Origin: Pedobacter sp. ASV19
Lineage (GTDB): Bacteria > Bacteroidota > Bacteroidia > Sphingobacteriales > Sphingobacteriaceae
Reading direction: 5' to 3'
DNA length: 63,546 bases
Assembly: GCF_016429005.1 (NCBI RefSeq)
Contig: NZ_JAELTV010000001.1
Span: 1 to 63,546, forward strand
The position numbers and the translations under genes were made by a program. Below the pieces are notes generated by a model. The model was not told where the DNA came from and searched no databases. It saw only the letters and a program-made list of their open reading frames with translations. This document shows, piece by piece, positions 1 through 9,478 of this stretch (its first letter is position 1; each line of letters begins with the position of its first letter).

Positions 1-152
<152 letters not shown>

Positions 153-1246
153 GTTATGGTCTTACGGGGAGTGATGGTGTGGGCGATTATCAATACATCA
201 GCCAATGGTCTAATATGAATAATGGCGTTCCAGTTTATACCTATGGAGGGGTTACCCCATTGATCAGTTTACATGCAGTGAATCCGAATTTTCAGTGGCA
301 AGTGAATAAAAAGCTGGATTTATCCTTTGAAATGAACCTATTTAAAGATCTTAATATCAATGTGGATTACTATCGGAACCGTTGTGGCAATCAGCTGACC
401 AACTATCCGACGCCTCTGTTTACTGGATATCCTACGGTAACAGCCAACTGGCCGGCAGTGGTTCAAAACAGTGGATGGGAATTTTCAATTAATGACGTGC
501 CGATCAGAACGAACAACTTCAGCTGGAATTTGAGTTTGAACACAGGGTTCAATAAAAACATTTTGCTAAGTTATCCGGATCTTAATCTCTCCAGTTACGC
601 TACACAGTATGTGGTTGGTAAATCGGTAAATGATATTTATTTGCTGCATTATCTTGGTCTTGATCCGATGACTGGTCAATACGTTTATGAAGATCGTAAC
701 CGTGACGGAACAGTTGGGCCAAACCCTACTGTACGGCCAGGTACCGGAACTGATGACCGTTATATTGTCATGAACAGGGATCCGAAGTTTACAGTCGGGA
801 TGAACAATAGATTTAAGTACAAAAACCTTTCGTTGATAGTCAACTTATATTATAAAAATCAAATGGGTCTGAGTGCGTTTTATTCAGGTGTGCCCGCAGG
901 CAATATGCTGAATATACCAACTGAGGTTTTTAATAATCGTTGGCAAGAGCCTGGACAGCCAGGTAAATATGCTGCGCTTACCTCTGTCACTGGTTTACCC
1001 TCAAATTCAAATATATTGAGTTCTGATCTGGCCTATACAGACGCTTCTTTTCTGAGGTTGCAGACGGTGAGTTTAGGTTATATGCTGCCACAGAAATTTC
1101 TTAAGGGTAAACGCCTTAGCTTTTCTATAGATGCACAAAATCTATGGGTATTTACCAAGTATAAAGGAATTGATCCGGACACGCAAAATTTTGGATCACT
1201 GCCACAGGCAAAAACGATTGTTGCAAGCCTTTCACTGACCTTATAA
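153..1246 (+). CDS. SusC/RagA-family TonB-dependent receptor, C-terminal fragment (copy 1)
   Basis: Outer-membrane beta-barrel receptor of the SusC family, which imports ligands together with a SusD lipoprotein using TonB energy. Only about 363 C-terminal residues are present. The frame is already open at the adapter junction (codon TAT at 155), so the GTG at 179 is an internal valine and the gene is cut by the contig end. The start of the fragment (YGLTGSDGVGDYQY) aligns with SYGLTGSDAVGDYQY of the full receptor at 16804-20253, which places the break at about two thirds of a roughly 1,150-residue protein. The end shows typical last barrel strands (DASFLRLQTVSLGY, then a final strand ending SLTL). 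The STN, carboxypeptidase-like and plug domains are off contig. The SusD gene starts 5 bp after the stop. Confidence 0.92.
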
Positions 1247-1250
1247 AACC

Positions 1251-2705
1251 ATGACTATGCTTAACCATCATTCAAATAAATTATTGCTGCTGATATCAGT
1301 ATTTTTATTGTTTTCATGTAATAAACTGGTAGAAATTCCAGACCCTAAAAATACCCTTACTACCGATAAGGTTTTTAATAACGATACACAGGCCATAAGC
1401 GCTATGGCTGGTATATTGACACAAATGATCAATACAGATGCAAGCTCTTCTTTTGCCAGTGGACTGACCAGTCAAAATGCAAGGGCTTCTGCGGATGAAA
1501 TTAACTTAGCCTTTAATTTAAATAATAACATTGGAAATCTTGCCAGGAATTCACTCACTGCAGAGAGTGGGGAAGCCAATAATATTTGGTCTTCAGCTTA
1601 TCAGACCATTTATGGTGCCAATGGGGTTTTGGAGGGAATTGGGGCATCAAAATCGACTTTACTCCATGCAAAAACCAGAACAGAGCTGATCGCTGAGGCT
1701 AAATTTCTTCGAGCTTTTAGCTATTTCTATCTGGTGAATTGCTTTGGTGATGTACCACTATTGCTCTCTACAAACCTTGCTGAAAATTCTAACAAACCCA
1801 GAACAGCAGTCACTATTGTATATCAGCAGATCATCAACGATCTGATCGATGCAACCAATGGACTGCCGGCAGATTATTCGGCTGGTGGTGGAGAACGGAT
1901 CAGAGCCAATAAGTGGGCGGCTAAAGCATTGCTTGCCAGGGTTTATTTGTATACTGGAGACAATAGTAAAGCCATTCAGGAAGCTACGGATGTAATCGGA
2001 CAAACAGATCTTTATCAGCTGGAGACGGCTGACCTGAACAAAGTTTTTTTGAAGAACAGCTCAGAAACCATCTGGCAGCTGCAGCAAAATGTAAATAAAA
2101 TATTTATTGGTAATGCAGTGCCAGAGGCGATTGGGATGCTTCCTTCTCCACTTCACAGCGGAGCTTCGGGTGATCTTTCTTCCTACTTGCTTAAAGCATT
2201 TGAACCGGGTGATCTTCGTAAAGCGGCCTGGATAGACAGTACGGATTTCACACAATCAGGTGTAAACTACCATGCGAGATTTATTTATAAATATAAAACA
2301 GGGTATCACAACCTGGTTGTAGGTGGCGTTGCTACAGAATATTATATGGTATTGAGATTCGCTGAAATGTACCTCATCAGGGGAGAAGCCTTTGCACTCA
2401 GCGGACAGTTGTCTGCGGGCATTGAGGACCTCAATATACTGCGTCGTCGCGCCGGGATAGTGCCATTGCCAACTACCCTGACCAGAGACCAGACCCTGGC
2501 GGCCATTGCGAAAGAAAGGCAAACAGAACTTTTTGGAGAATGGGGTCACCGTTGGTTTGACCTAAAACGAACTGGAAAAGCAGAGCAGGTACTTTCGGCG
2601 ATTCCAGCTAAACAACCATGGCGGGGTAGTTACCAGTTGCTGTATCCAATCCCGAAAACGGAGCTACAAAGAGATCATTTCCTAACTCAAAATCCAAATT
2701 ATTAG
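1251..2705 (+). CDS. SusD/RagB-family outer-membrane lipoprotein (copy 1)
   Basis: Surface lipoprotein that caps the SusC barrel and binds the ligand. The 484-residue length is usual for the family. A hydrophobic signal peptide ends in a lipobox (LLFSC, Cys23). The N-terminal half has the SusD-like motifs RTELIAEAKFLRAFSYFYLV and NCFGDVPLL (about residues 145-170), followed by the TPR-like helical region (KWAAKALLARVYLYTGD). The C-terminal half has RFAEMYLIRGEA and the ending GHRWFDLKRTG...LYPIPKTEL typical of SusD C-termini. It sits 5 bp after susC and is co-transcribed. The paralogue at 20357-21793 has the same architecture. The ligand is unknown; no glycosidase lies in this operon. Confidence 0.95.
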   Translation: MTMLNHHSNKLLLLISVFLLFSCNKLVEIPDPKNTLTTDKVFNNDTQAISAMAGILTQMINTDASSSFASGLTSQNARASADEINLAFNLNNNIGNLARNSLTAESGEANNIWSSAYQTIYGANGVLEGIGASKSTLLHAKTRTELIAEAKFLRAFSYFYLVNCFGDVPLLLSTNLAENSNKPRTAVTIVYQQIINDLIDATNGLPADYSAGGGERIRANKWAAKALLARVYLYTGDNSKAIQEATDVIGQTDLYQLETADLNKVFLKNSSETIWQLQQNVNKIFIGNAVPEAIGMLPSPLHSGASGDLSSYLLKAFEPGDLRKAAWIDSTDFTQSGVNYHARFIYKYKTGYHNLVVGGVATEYYMVLRFAEMYLIRGEAFALSGQLSAGIEDLNILRRRAGIVPLPTTLTRDQTLAAIAKERQTELFGEWGHRWFDLKRTGKAEQVLSAIPAKQPWRGSYQLLYPIPKTELQRDHFLTQNPNY

Positions 2706-2734
2706 AACCAGACTATCACTAGAAATTAAACATC

Positions 2735-3490
2735 ATGAAGAATCTGTTTTTTCCATATATTTTGGCCGGGCTTTTTTTCTCAGTAATTATTTCCTGTAAA
2801 AAAGACGTGCAGCCTCAAACTTTAACAGCATTGACCATTGTCAATGCCTTGCCAGGGGGTGATTTTCTGGCTGCTAACTTTAACGAGCAGCGCCCCAGCG
2901 CGGGATTAGAAAGTACGATGTGGATTAAGTATCGTGTTTACGTGCCTAATAATCACGTTGCGCTTCCTTCCAAAACGCAACCCCTCCTCATTTATAAGAT
3001 TCCCGATACCAACGCAAAAGATAAGCCTGTTTATCAGCTATCGCTTAATCTCGGTGCCAAAGAGGCCAGTACCTTGTTTCTCTTTGGAACGCTCTCACAG
3101 CCAGAAATGCTTATGGTGAATAAAATGCCCCCTTATCATTCACTTACAGATAGTGTTACGGGCCTACGCCTGATCAACCTTTCTCCGGATAAAAAACCGG
3201 TAAGGGTTCATATCTCTGGTAAAGGGACTGATAAGTCTGTTAGTAACCTAGCCTACAAACAAATTACAGATTACATCATTGTAAACGCGACTTCAGAGGT
3301 TACAGATGTTCTGGTTGAATTTTATGATCAGGCATCGGGTAGCCTGTTAACCCGCTATACTTTAAAGGATTTTGGAACCACAACAGCTGAGGTGAACAAA
3401 TGGCGCTACCGAAACTATACGATGGTATGGCTGCCGAACGATGCCCTTGGAAACCTGGCTGCTGACCCGTTTCTAGTCTACGATTTTTAA
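2735..3490 (+). CDS. Small lipoprotein, DUF4397-like (copy 1)
   Basis: A 251-residue lipoprotein with a signal peptide ending at Cys21 (SVIISC). Beta-rich repeats of the type LTIVNALPG and LRLINLSPD...VRVHISG resemble the DUF4397 domain found in lipoproteins that accompany SusCD genes; I base this on motif appearance only. No catalytic motif is visible. The gene lies 29 bp after susD and before the ABC genes, and its counterpart at 21813-22571 has the same length and place with much lower sequence identity than the ABC and MutS genes. This suggests a part of the system that faces the outside and evolves faster, perhaps with ligand specificity. Confidence 0.8.
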   Translation: MKNLFFPYILAGLFFSVIISCKKDVQPQTLTALTIVNALPGGDFLAANFNEQRPSAGLESTMWIKYRVYVPNNHVALPSKTQPLLIYKIPDTNAKDKPVYQLSLNLGAKEASTLFLFGTLSQPEMLMVNKMPPYHSLTDSVTGLRLINLSPDKKPVRVHISGKGTDKSVSNLAYKQITDYIIVNATSEVTDVLVEFYDQASGSLLTRYTLKDFGTTTAEVNKWRYRNYTMVWLPNDALGNLAADPFLVYDF

Positions 3491-3547
3491 TTTTTAAAGG
3501 CTCATACAGCTTTCTTCTCGAATACATACCTAACATACATTTAAAAT

Positions 3548-4471
3548 ATGGAACCAATCGTTCGTATTATTGGACTATCGCATCGCTATAGTACCAGCTG
3601 GGCTATCCGCGACATTAATATCGAGATCCCAAGAAGCGGGATCCTGGGCTTGCTGGGCTCTAACGGGGCCGGTAAATCTACTACCATGAACATTCTTTGC
3701 GGGGTGCTCACTGCAACTACCGGCGAAGTGATCATCAACGGAATCGACCTGCGTAAAGAGCCGGAACGCGCCAAACAGGAGATTGGCTTTTTGCCGCAGA
3801 CTCCGCCTTTATATATGGATTTAACGGTGGATGAATACCTGAAACATGCCGCCATTTTGCGTTCCGTGGAAAAAGACCAGTTGAAAAATGCCCTGGAAGA
3901 GGTGAAAGAACGCTGCGGTTTGACCCATATCAATAAGCGGTTGATCAAGAATTTGTCAGGAGGCTATAAGCAACGTGTGGGCATTGCCCAGGCCATTATC
4001 CATAAGCCAAAGCTGGTGGTGTTTGATGAACCGACCAATGGGCTGGACCCGAACCAGATCCTGGAAGTGCGTGCACTGATCAAGGACATAGCTACCGACC
4101 GTGCAGTGATCCTTTCTACACATATCCTGACCGAGGTACAGTACCTGTGCAGGGACATTGTGATGATTGAAAGCGGCAGGATTGTTTTTGCAGATACCAT
4201 GGAAGCCTTTGACAATTACATTGCTCCGCACAGTATGCTGGTGGTGATGGAAAATGCACCTCCTGCAGAAGCTTTTCAGGCTATTGAAGGCATTACCAGG
4301 GTAGAATACCTGACTGAAAAGCAGCTACGGATCTATTTCAATGGTGACAAAAGCATCTCCGAAGGCCTGGTGCTGGAAAGCGCAAGACAAGGCTGGCGGT
4401 TGCGTGAGCTGAATATGGAAAAGAATTCCTTAGATGAAACCTTTGCCCAATTGTCCAGGATCTCTAACTAA
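3548..4471 (+). CDS. GldA-like ABC transporter ATP-binding protein (copy 1)
   Basis: Cytoplasmic ATPase subunit of an ABC-2 type transporter. All nucleotide-binding motifs are present: Walker A GSNGAGKST (residues 37-45), Q-loop in FLPQTPPLY, signature LSGGYKQ (136-142), Walker B LVVFDEPTNGLDP (D160, E161) and the H-loop in ILSTHIL. The C-terminal 80 residues form the accessory domain seen in GldA-type ATPases. Length is 307 residues. It is followed at 30 bp by a GldF-GldG fusion and is the only ATPase in the operon for two such permeases. By eye about 33 of 307 residues differ from the copy at 22631, so this is one of the most conserved parts of the duplicated block. The 5-prime flank (TTTCTTC, CGAATACA) is also conserved between copies. 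Confidence 0.93.
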   Translation: MEPIVRIIGLSHRYSTSWAIRDINIEIPRSGILGLLGSNGAGKSTTMNILCGVLTATTGEVIINGIDLRKEPERAKQEIGFLPQTPPLYMDLTVDEYLKHAAILRSVEKDQLKNALEEVKERCGLTHINKRLIKNLSGGYKQRVGIAQAIIHKPKLVVFDEPTNGLDPNQILEVRALIKDIATDRAVILSTHILTEVQYLCRDIVMIESGRIVFADTMEAFDNYIAPHSMLVVMENAPPAEAFQAIEGITRVEYLTEKQLRIYFNGDKSISEGLVLESARQGWRLRELNMEKNSLDETFAQLSRISN

Positions 4472-4501
4472 ACCAGACGGCTTAAAATCAATAAATAACT
4501 G

Positions 4502-6805
4502 ATGAAAAAAATCATTCAAATAGCCAGGCTGGAACTCAGCCTGCTATTTTATTCGCCCATAGCCTGGCTGCTGATCATGGTCTTCTTTGTGCAAATGACC
4601 CATGCTTTTATACCGGGGTTAGCAAAAATGCTGCAACTGCAACAATTGATTGGAGACAACGGGTTTTTAACAGACCGACTGTTCACCACCTCCTCAGGAT
4701 CCACTATGGGTATTCTGTATACCATGCTTGGAAGTTTATACTTATACACGCCGCTGCTCACCATGGGGCTGATCAGTCAGGAGATCAGCAGTGGCAGCAT
4801 TAAGCTGGTGTATTCTTCTCCGGTAAAACTCAGGGAACTTATTTACGGGAAATTTGCCGCTATGCTGGTCTATAACCTGGTGATTATCCTGGTGATCTCG
4901 GGCCTTTTCTTTATCCTTGGTGCCAGTCTCGTTGATCATTTTGATTATCCGCATGTGCTGGTGGCTATGCTGGCCTGTTTTTTACTTTTAAGTGCATATT
5001 CGGCCATCGGGATCTTTATGTCCAGTCTCACCAGCTACCAGATCGTAGCTGCGCTTGGCACTTTCGGTGTGCTGGCCTTTATGAATTATATCGGAGGCTT
5101 TGGACAAGGAATAGACTTTGTCCGTGACCTGACCTATAGCCTTTCCATGCCCAGTCGCGCAGAAAGAATGGTGAAAGGATTACTCAACAGTCGCGACGTG
5201 ATCTATTATGTAGCCATCTCGGGGATCTTTTTATCCTTTACCATTACAAGACTGGAACTGGCGCGTACCTCCAGATCTTTTTTGTATCAGGTTGGCCGAT
5301 ATTTGACCATTATAGTAGTGGGTCTTGCGGTAGCTTATCTCAGTTCCCGCCAGGCGGTGATCCTGTATTATGATGCGACAGACACCAAGGTCAATACGAT
5401 CGTAAAACCAGTGCAGGAGATCTTGAAAAAAATGGGTAATGAACCGGTGGAAATGACCGCTTATATTAACGGCCTGGATAACAGTTATTCTGTTGGTGCT
5501 CCGGTTGCCCGGCTTTACGGGATTGCCAAATGGGAGCCTTATCTGCGTTTTAAAGGGGATATAAACCTGCACTGGGTGTATTATTACGACATTACGAACC
5601 CGCAGTTCTATGCGGCTAATCCGGGTAAAAGTATAAAGACTGTATTCAAAGACGTGGCGAAGACCCAGGATATGGATACCAGCCGTTTTTTAAGTCCCGA
5701 GCAGATCCGCAAGCAAATAGACCTTCGCGGGGAAAACGACCGGATGGTGATGCAGCTGAAATACAAAGGGAAAACAACCTTTTTAAGGACCTTTGATGAT
5801 GGTGACCGTTGGCCGGGGGAAGCAGAGATTGCTGCCGCTTTAAAACGATTGGTGGTAAACCCGCCTAAAATTGTCTTTGCGACGGATGCTTACCAGCGCA
5901 GCGTAGACAAAATTGGCGACCGGGACTATAAAATGCTCTTCAATACCAAACAGTCCAAGACCTCACTGATCAATATGGGTTTCGATATTGACAGTGTGTC
6001 TTTGGAGCAGGGTGCAATTCCTAAAGATATCGCCGTGCTGGTGATTGGTGATCCGAGAGCGGCACTAAGCCCTGCCGCACTTTCCAATTTACGGAAATAT
6101 ATCCAGGAAGGTGGAAATACACTGATTGCCAGCGAACCAGGAAAACAATCTATTGTAAATCCTTTACTGGATTCGCTTGGCGTTGAAATGCTGAGTGGAA
6201 CACTGGTACAGCGGAGCAGGGATTACTCTTATGGTCTGGTTACCCCAAATCTTACTTCAGGAGCTGTAGTCATGTCACCAGCACTCAAAAAACCATACGA
6301 GGAAAAAACGGTAGTTTCTATGTCAGGTGCAGCGGCTCTGAGGGATCAGCATCAGGGGACTTTTAAAGTTGAACCAGTTTTAATGACCAATGAAAAGACC
6401 AGCTGGATCAAAAGAGGTTCATTTGTACTGGATTCGGCGGCACTGGTCTTTGATAAAAAGACGGGTGATGAGCATGGATCCTTTCCGACAGCGCTGATGC
6501 TGAGCCGCAAAATAAAAAACAAAGAACAGCGGATCATGGTTACCAGCGACGCCGATTTTTTCAGCAATAAGGAGTTGACCAGGGCCAATCTGGAAACAGC
6601 GAACGGCTCTCTTTCGATCAGCATCTTTAGCTGGTTTTCCAATGCCGAATTTCCGGTAGATATGAGCCGTCCAAGTCCGAAAGATACGCATCTGAAGCTA
6701 AACAAAGCGGGGATGAAAACTTTAAAAGTATTGTATTACGCGGTCATTCCGGCAGTCATTATTTTGCTGGGTATGGTGCTTTTGATCCGCAGAAAACGTA
6801 AATAA
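4502..6805 (+). CDS. GldF-GldG fusion ABC transporter permease (copy 1, first paralogue)
   Basis: A 767-residue inner-membrane protein. Residues 1-285 form an ABC-2/GldF-like membrane domain with about seven hydrophobic segments, beginning with the signature start MKKIIQIARLELSLLFYSP. Residues about 300-735 form a large GldG-type domain (family of ABC-associated uncharacterised periplasmic proteins), with VVFATDAYQR-like and EGGNTLIASEPGKQ stretches. A final membrane helix is followed by RRKRK. In gliding Flavobacteriia gldF and gldG are separate genes; here they are joined. The partner ATPase is immediately upstream and the MutS-like gene begins 2 bp downstream, so translation is probably coupled. 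A close paralogue closes the same operon at 12269, suggesting a heterodimeric permease. The substrate is unknown. Confidence 0.9.
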   Translation: MKKIIQIARLELSLLFYSPIAWLLIMVFFVQMTHAFIPGLAKMLQLQQLIGDNGFLTDRLFTTSSGSTMGILYTMLGSLYLYTPLLTMGLISQEISSGSIKLVYSSPVKLRELIYGKFAAMLVYNLVIILVISGLFFILGASLVDHFDYPHVLVAMLACFLLLSAYSAIGIFMSSLTSYQIVAALGTFGVLAFMNYIGGFGQGIDFVRDLTYSLSMPSRAERMVKGLLNSRDVIYYVAISGIFLSFTITRLELARTSRSFLYQVGRYLTIIVVGLAVAYLSSRQAVILYYDATDTKVNTIVKPVQEILKKMGNEPVEMTAYINGLDNSYSVGAPVARLYGIAKWEPYLRFKGDINLHWVYYYDITNPQFYAANPGKSIKTVFKDVAKTQDMDTSRFLSPEQIRKQIDLRGENDRMVMQLKYKGKTTFLRTFDDGDRWPGEAEIAAALKRLVVNPPKIVFATDAYQRSVDKIGDRDYKMLFNTKQSKTSLINMGFDIDSVSLEQGAIPKDIAVLVIGDPRAALSPAALSNLRKYIQEGGNTLIASEPGKQSIVNPLLDSLGVEMLSGTLVQRSRDYSYGLVTPNLTSGAVVMSPALKKPYEEKTVVSMSGAAALRDQHQGTFKVEPVLMTNEKTSWIKRGSFVLDSAALVFDKKTGDEHGSFPTALMLSRKIKNKEQRIMVTSDADFFSNKELTRANLETANGSLSISIFSWFSNAEFPVDMSRPSPKDTHLKLNKAGMKTLKVLYYAVIPAVIILLGMVLLIRRKRK

Positions 6806-6807
6806 TT

Positions 6808-9477
6808 ATGAGCTTTATAACCGATAAACAAACGATCGACGATCTGAACGTTTTCTCCAAATCGGGGAGCGATTCTATCTATCATATTTTCAACAAGACC
6901 TTCACGCAGGGTGGTGCGGCCCTGCTGGAGGAAATGTTCCGCGGCCCGCTTTCCGACCATCAGGCGATCAATGAGCGGGTGGCGGTACTACGTTATTTCC
7001 AGGAAAGCAAAACTGAATTTCCTTTGCAGGGCAACCGTTTTGAGGAGGCCGAAAGGTACCTTTCCAATACTGATCCCAGAAGCCGCCTGTCTAACCAGGG
7101 CTTTAGTATGGCCGATTTTAATGCCGCCGGACAAAGTGTAACGGCACTGATGGAGATCCTGCAGGGACTTAAAAAGTTTATGCAGGATATTGAGCCAAAA
7201 GTAGCCGGTAATCCTTACGGGAAACAGGTAGCCGCTGTTTTAGCCTTACTGAACGCCAAGGAGCTGGAGCTGATCTTTAAGGACCATGGCAAAGGTAAGA
7301 TCTCCTCAGGCAAGATCGTGGAATACGATAATATTTTGCGTTTCCAGCAACGCGGCTTGCTGGAGAAGATCCTTCAGCAGATCTACCACCTGGATGTATG
7401 TATTTCCCTCGCAAGGGTAGCTACCGAGCGCAATTATATTTTTGCAACGGCCTTACAGCGCGATGAGAACCGCCTTCGGGTGAAGGGCGTCTATCATCCG
7501 CTGCTAAGCCGGGCAATTCCCAATACTTTAGAAATGAACCCCGACGGAAATATTGTATTCCTGACCGGGGCGAATATGGCCGGTAAATCCACCTTTATGA
7601 AATCCCTTGGGATCTCGGTTTACCTGGCCCACCTGGGCTTTCCGATCGCTGCAGCAGAAATGGAATTCTCGGTTTGCGATGGAATGTATACCACCATCAA
7701 CCTTCCGGATAACCTGGCTATGGGCGCCAGCCATTTTTATGCTGAAGTGTTGCGGGTAAAAAAGGTAGCGGTAGAGCTGGGTGCAGGAAAGAATCTGTTT
7801 GTGATTTTTGATGAGCTGTTCCGCGGCACCAACGTGAAGGATGCTTATGAGGGTACCATCGCCATTATGGAAGCTTTTGCAAAGAAGCCACATTCTTTGT
7901 TTGTTGTTTCTACGCATATCATGGAAGCCGGATCAGTGTTAAAGGAGCGTTGCCCTAACATGAGCTTCCGTTATCTTCCAACCCGTATGGAGCAAGGGAA
8001 ACCGGTCTATACCTATACACTAGCGGAAGGAGTTACGGATGACCGCCATGGAATGATTATCGTGAACAATGAAGGGGTACTGGACCTGATCAAAGATAAA
8101 AAGGGGGCAAAACCCGGATATCAACACTTTCAAGCCGATAAGCAAACCATAGAAGACCTGAATCTGCAGGGCAAGTTTAAACAGCAGTCAATCTATAGCT
8201 TGTTCAATCATTTACAAACACGGGGCGGAGAGAAAGTATTGGATGGGATGTTTGCCAGGCCACTGAATATGCCTGTAGAAATTAACCACAGAAGTTTGCT
8301 GTTTGCCTTTTTTCAAAAAAACAGTCTGATCTTTCCTGTGATCCGCTCGCAAGTGGAATCGATGGAGGATTACCTGTCTGGCGGTGCCGGTGCGGCTTTG
8401 CCAAGGGTGGCCTGGGGCATCTTTACCAAGAAATTTAAACAAGTACTTTTTCACAATGCAGAGCTATTGCAATTGCAGGCCGGGCAATCGGTTACCATTG
8501 AAGTACTTCAGGCCTTTAGGGATTTCTTTGCAGAGCTGAAAGGAAAAGATGGAATATCCATATATGAAAAAGATCTGGACACTGCACAAAGGATTCTTCA
8601 AGACTCCAGACTTCAGGGAATCTTGAAGGCAGGAGAAGAACAGCCTTCGCTGGCACAACTGATCCGCAACGATTATACCATCCGCCATGCGATGATGCGG
8701 GAGATGGAAACCTTGCTGAAGCTGATCTATGAACTGGATGTATATATAGGAGTAGCTGCCGTGGCGCGCGAAGAAGGCTTTGTCTATGCGAAGGCCTTAC
8801 CTGCGGCGGACATGCGGTTGGACCTGGAAGGTTTCCGCCATCCGGGCTTAAGAAAAGGAGTGAGCAATAACCTTCATTTAACTAAAGACCGTAATGTGTT
8901 GTTTTTAACAGGTGCGAATATGGCGGGTAAATCGACCTTTATGAAATCGATGGGGATTGCGGTTTACCTGGCGCATATGGGCTTTCCGGTGGCCGCTAAG
9001 CGGATGGAATTCTCTGTCAAAGATGGCTTGTTTTCCTCAATCAATGTTTCAGATAACCTGGATATGGGGTACAGCCACTTTTATGCAGAAGTACTCCGTA
9101 CCAAGACCGTAGCTAAAGCGGTGAGTGAATCTTTGGATCTGTATGTATTGTTTGATGAGCTGTTCAAAGGAACGAACGTTAAGGATGCCTATGATGCCAC
9201 CCTCGCAGTGACCGAGGCCTTTGCGGCAAACCGGAACAGTTTTTTTGTGGTCTCTACACACATCATTGAAGTAGGTGAGGCCCTGGGCAAAGCCTGCGAT
9301 AACCTGCAGTTCTCTTATCTGCCAACGGTGATGAAAGACGGCATACCAACTTACCCATATACGCTTTCCTCCGGAATCACAACCGACCGTCAGGGCATGA
9401 TCATTATTGAGAATGAAAAGATTGTAGAGATCATCCAATCCGGTAGTTCAACTCATAAACCTCATTTACAGCTGTAA
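6808..9477 (+). CDS. Tandem MutS-type ATPase, two complete cores (copy 1)
   Basis: An 889-residue protein made of two homologous halves (about 1-435 and 445-889), each a MutS domain III-like helical lever region followed by a domain V ATPase. Half one has Walker A TGANMAGKST (253-262), the SHFYAEV motif corresponding to the MutS signature and Walker B VIFDELFRGTN (D335, E336). Half two repeats these at 701-710, SHFYAEV, and LFDELFKGTN (D783, E784). The mismatch-binding domain I, connector domain and the MutS2 Smr nuclease domain are all absent, so ordinary mismatch repair is unlikely. The halves may form an intramolecular version of the MutS dimer. It sits between a permease (2 bp) and a peptidase (1 bp), a very unusual place for a MutS relative. 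The role is unknown. Confidence 0.88.
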   Translation: MSFITDKQTIDDLNVFSKSGSDSIYHIFNKTFTQGGAALLEEMFRGPLSDHQAINERVAVLRYFQESKTEFPLQGNRFEEAERYLSNTDPRSRLSNQGFSMADFNAAGQSVTALMEILQGLKKFMQDIEPKVAGNPYGKQVAAVLALLNAKELELIFKDHGKGKISSGKIVEYDNILRFQQRGLLEKILQQIYHLDVCISLARVATERNYIFATALQRDENRLRVKGVYHPLLSRAIPNTLEMNPDGNIVFLTGANMAGKSTFMKSLGISVYLAHLGFPIAAAEMEFSVCDGMYTTINLPDNLAMGASHFYAEVLRVKKVAVELGAGKNLFVIFDELFRGTNVKDAYEGTIAIMEAFAKKPHSLFVVSTHIMEAGSVLKERCPNMSFRYLPTRMEQGKPVYTYTLAEGVTDDRHGMIIVNNEGVLDLIKDKKGAKPGYQHFQADKQTIEDLNLQGKFKQQSIYSLFNHLQTRGGEKVLDGMFARPLNMPVEINHRSLLFAFFQKNSLIFPVIRSQVESMEDYLSGGAGAALPRVAWGIFTKKFKQVLFHNAELLQLQAGQSVTIEVLQAFRDFFAELKGKDGISIYEKDLDTAQRILQDSRLQGILKAGEEQPSLAQLIRNDYTIRHAMMREMETLLKLIYELDVYIGVAAVAREEGFVYAKALPAADMRLDLEGFRHPGLRKGVSNNLHLTKDRNVLFLTGANMAGKSTFMKSMGIAVYLAHMGFPVAAKRMEFSVKDGLFSSINVSDNLDMGYSHFYAEVLRTKTVAKAVSESLDLYVLFDELFKGTNVKDAYDATLAVTEAFAANRNSFFVVSTHIIEVGEALGKACDNLQFSYLPTVMKDGIPTYPYTLSSGITTDRQGMIIIENEKIVEIIQSGSSTHKPHLQL

Positions 9478-9478
9478 C

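Noticed and set aside
6808-9477. Annotation as DNA mismatch repair MutS
   Set aside because: The mismatch-recognition and connector domains are missing and the ATPase core is duplicated within one chain, so repair function is not supported.
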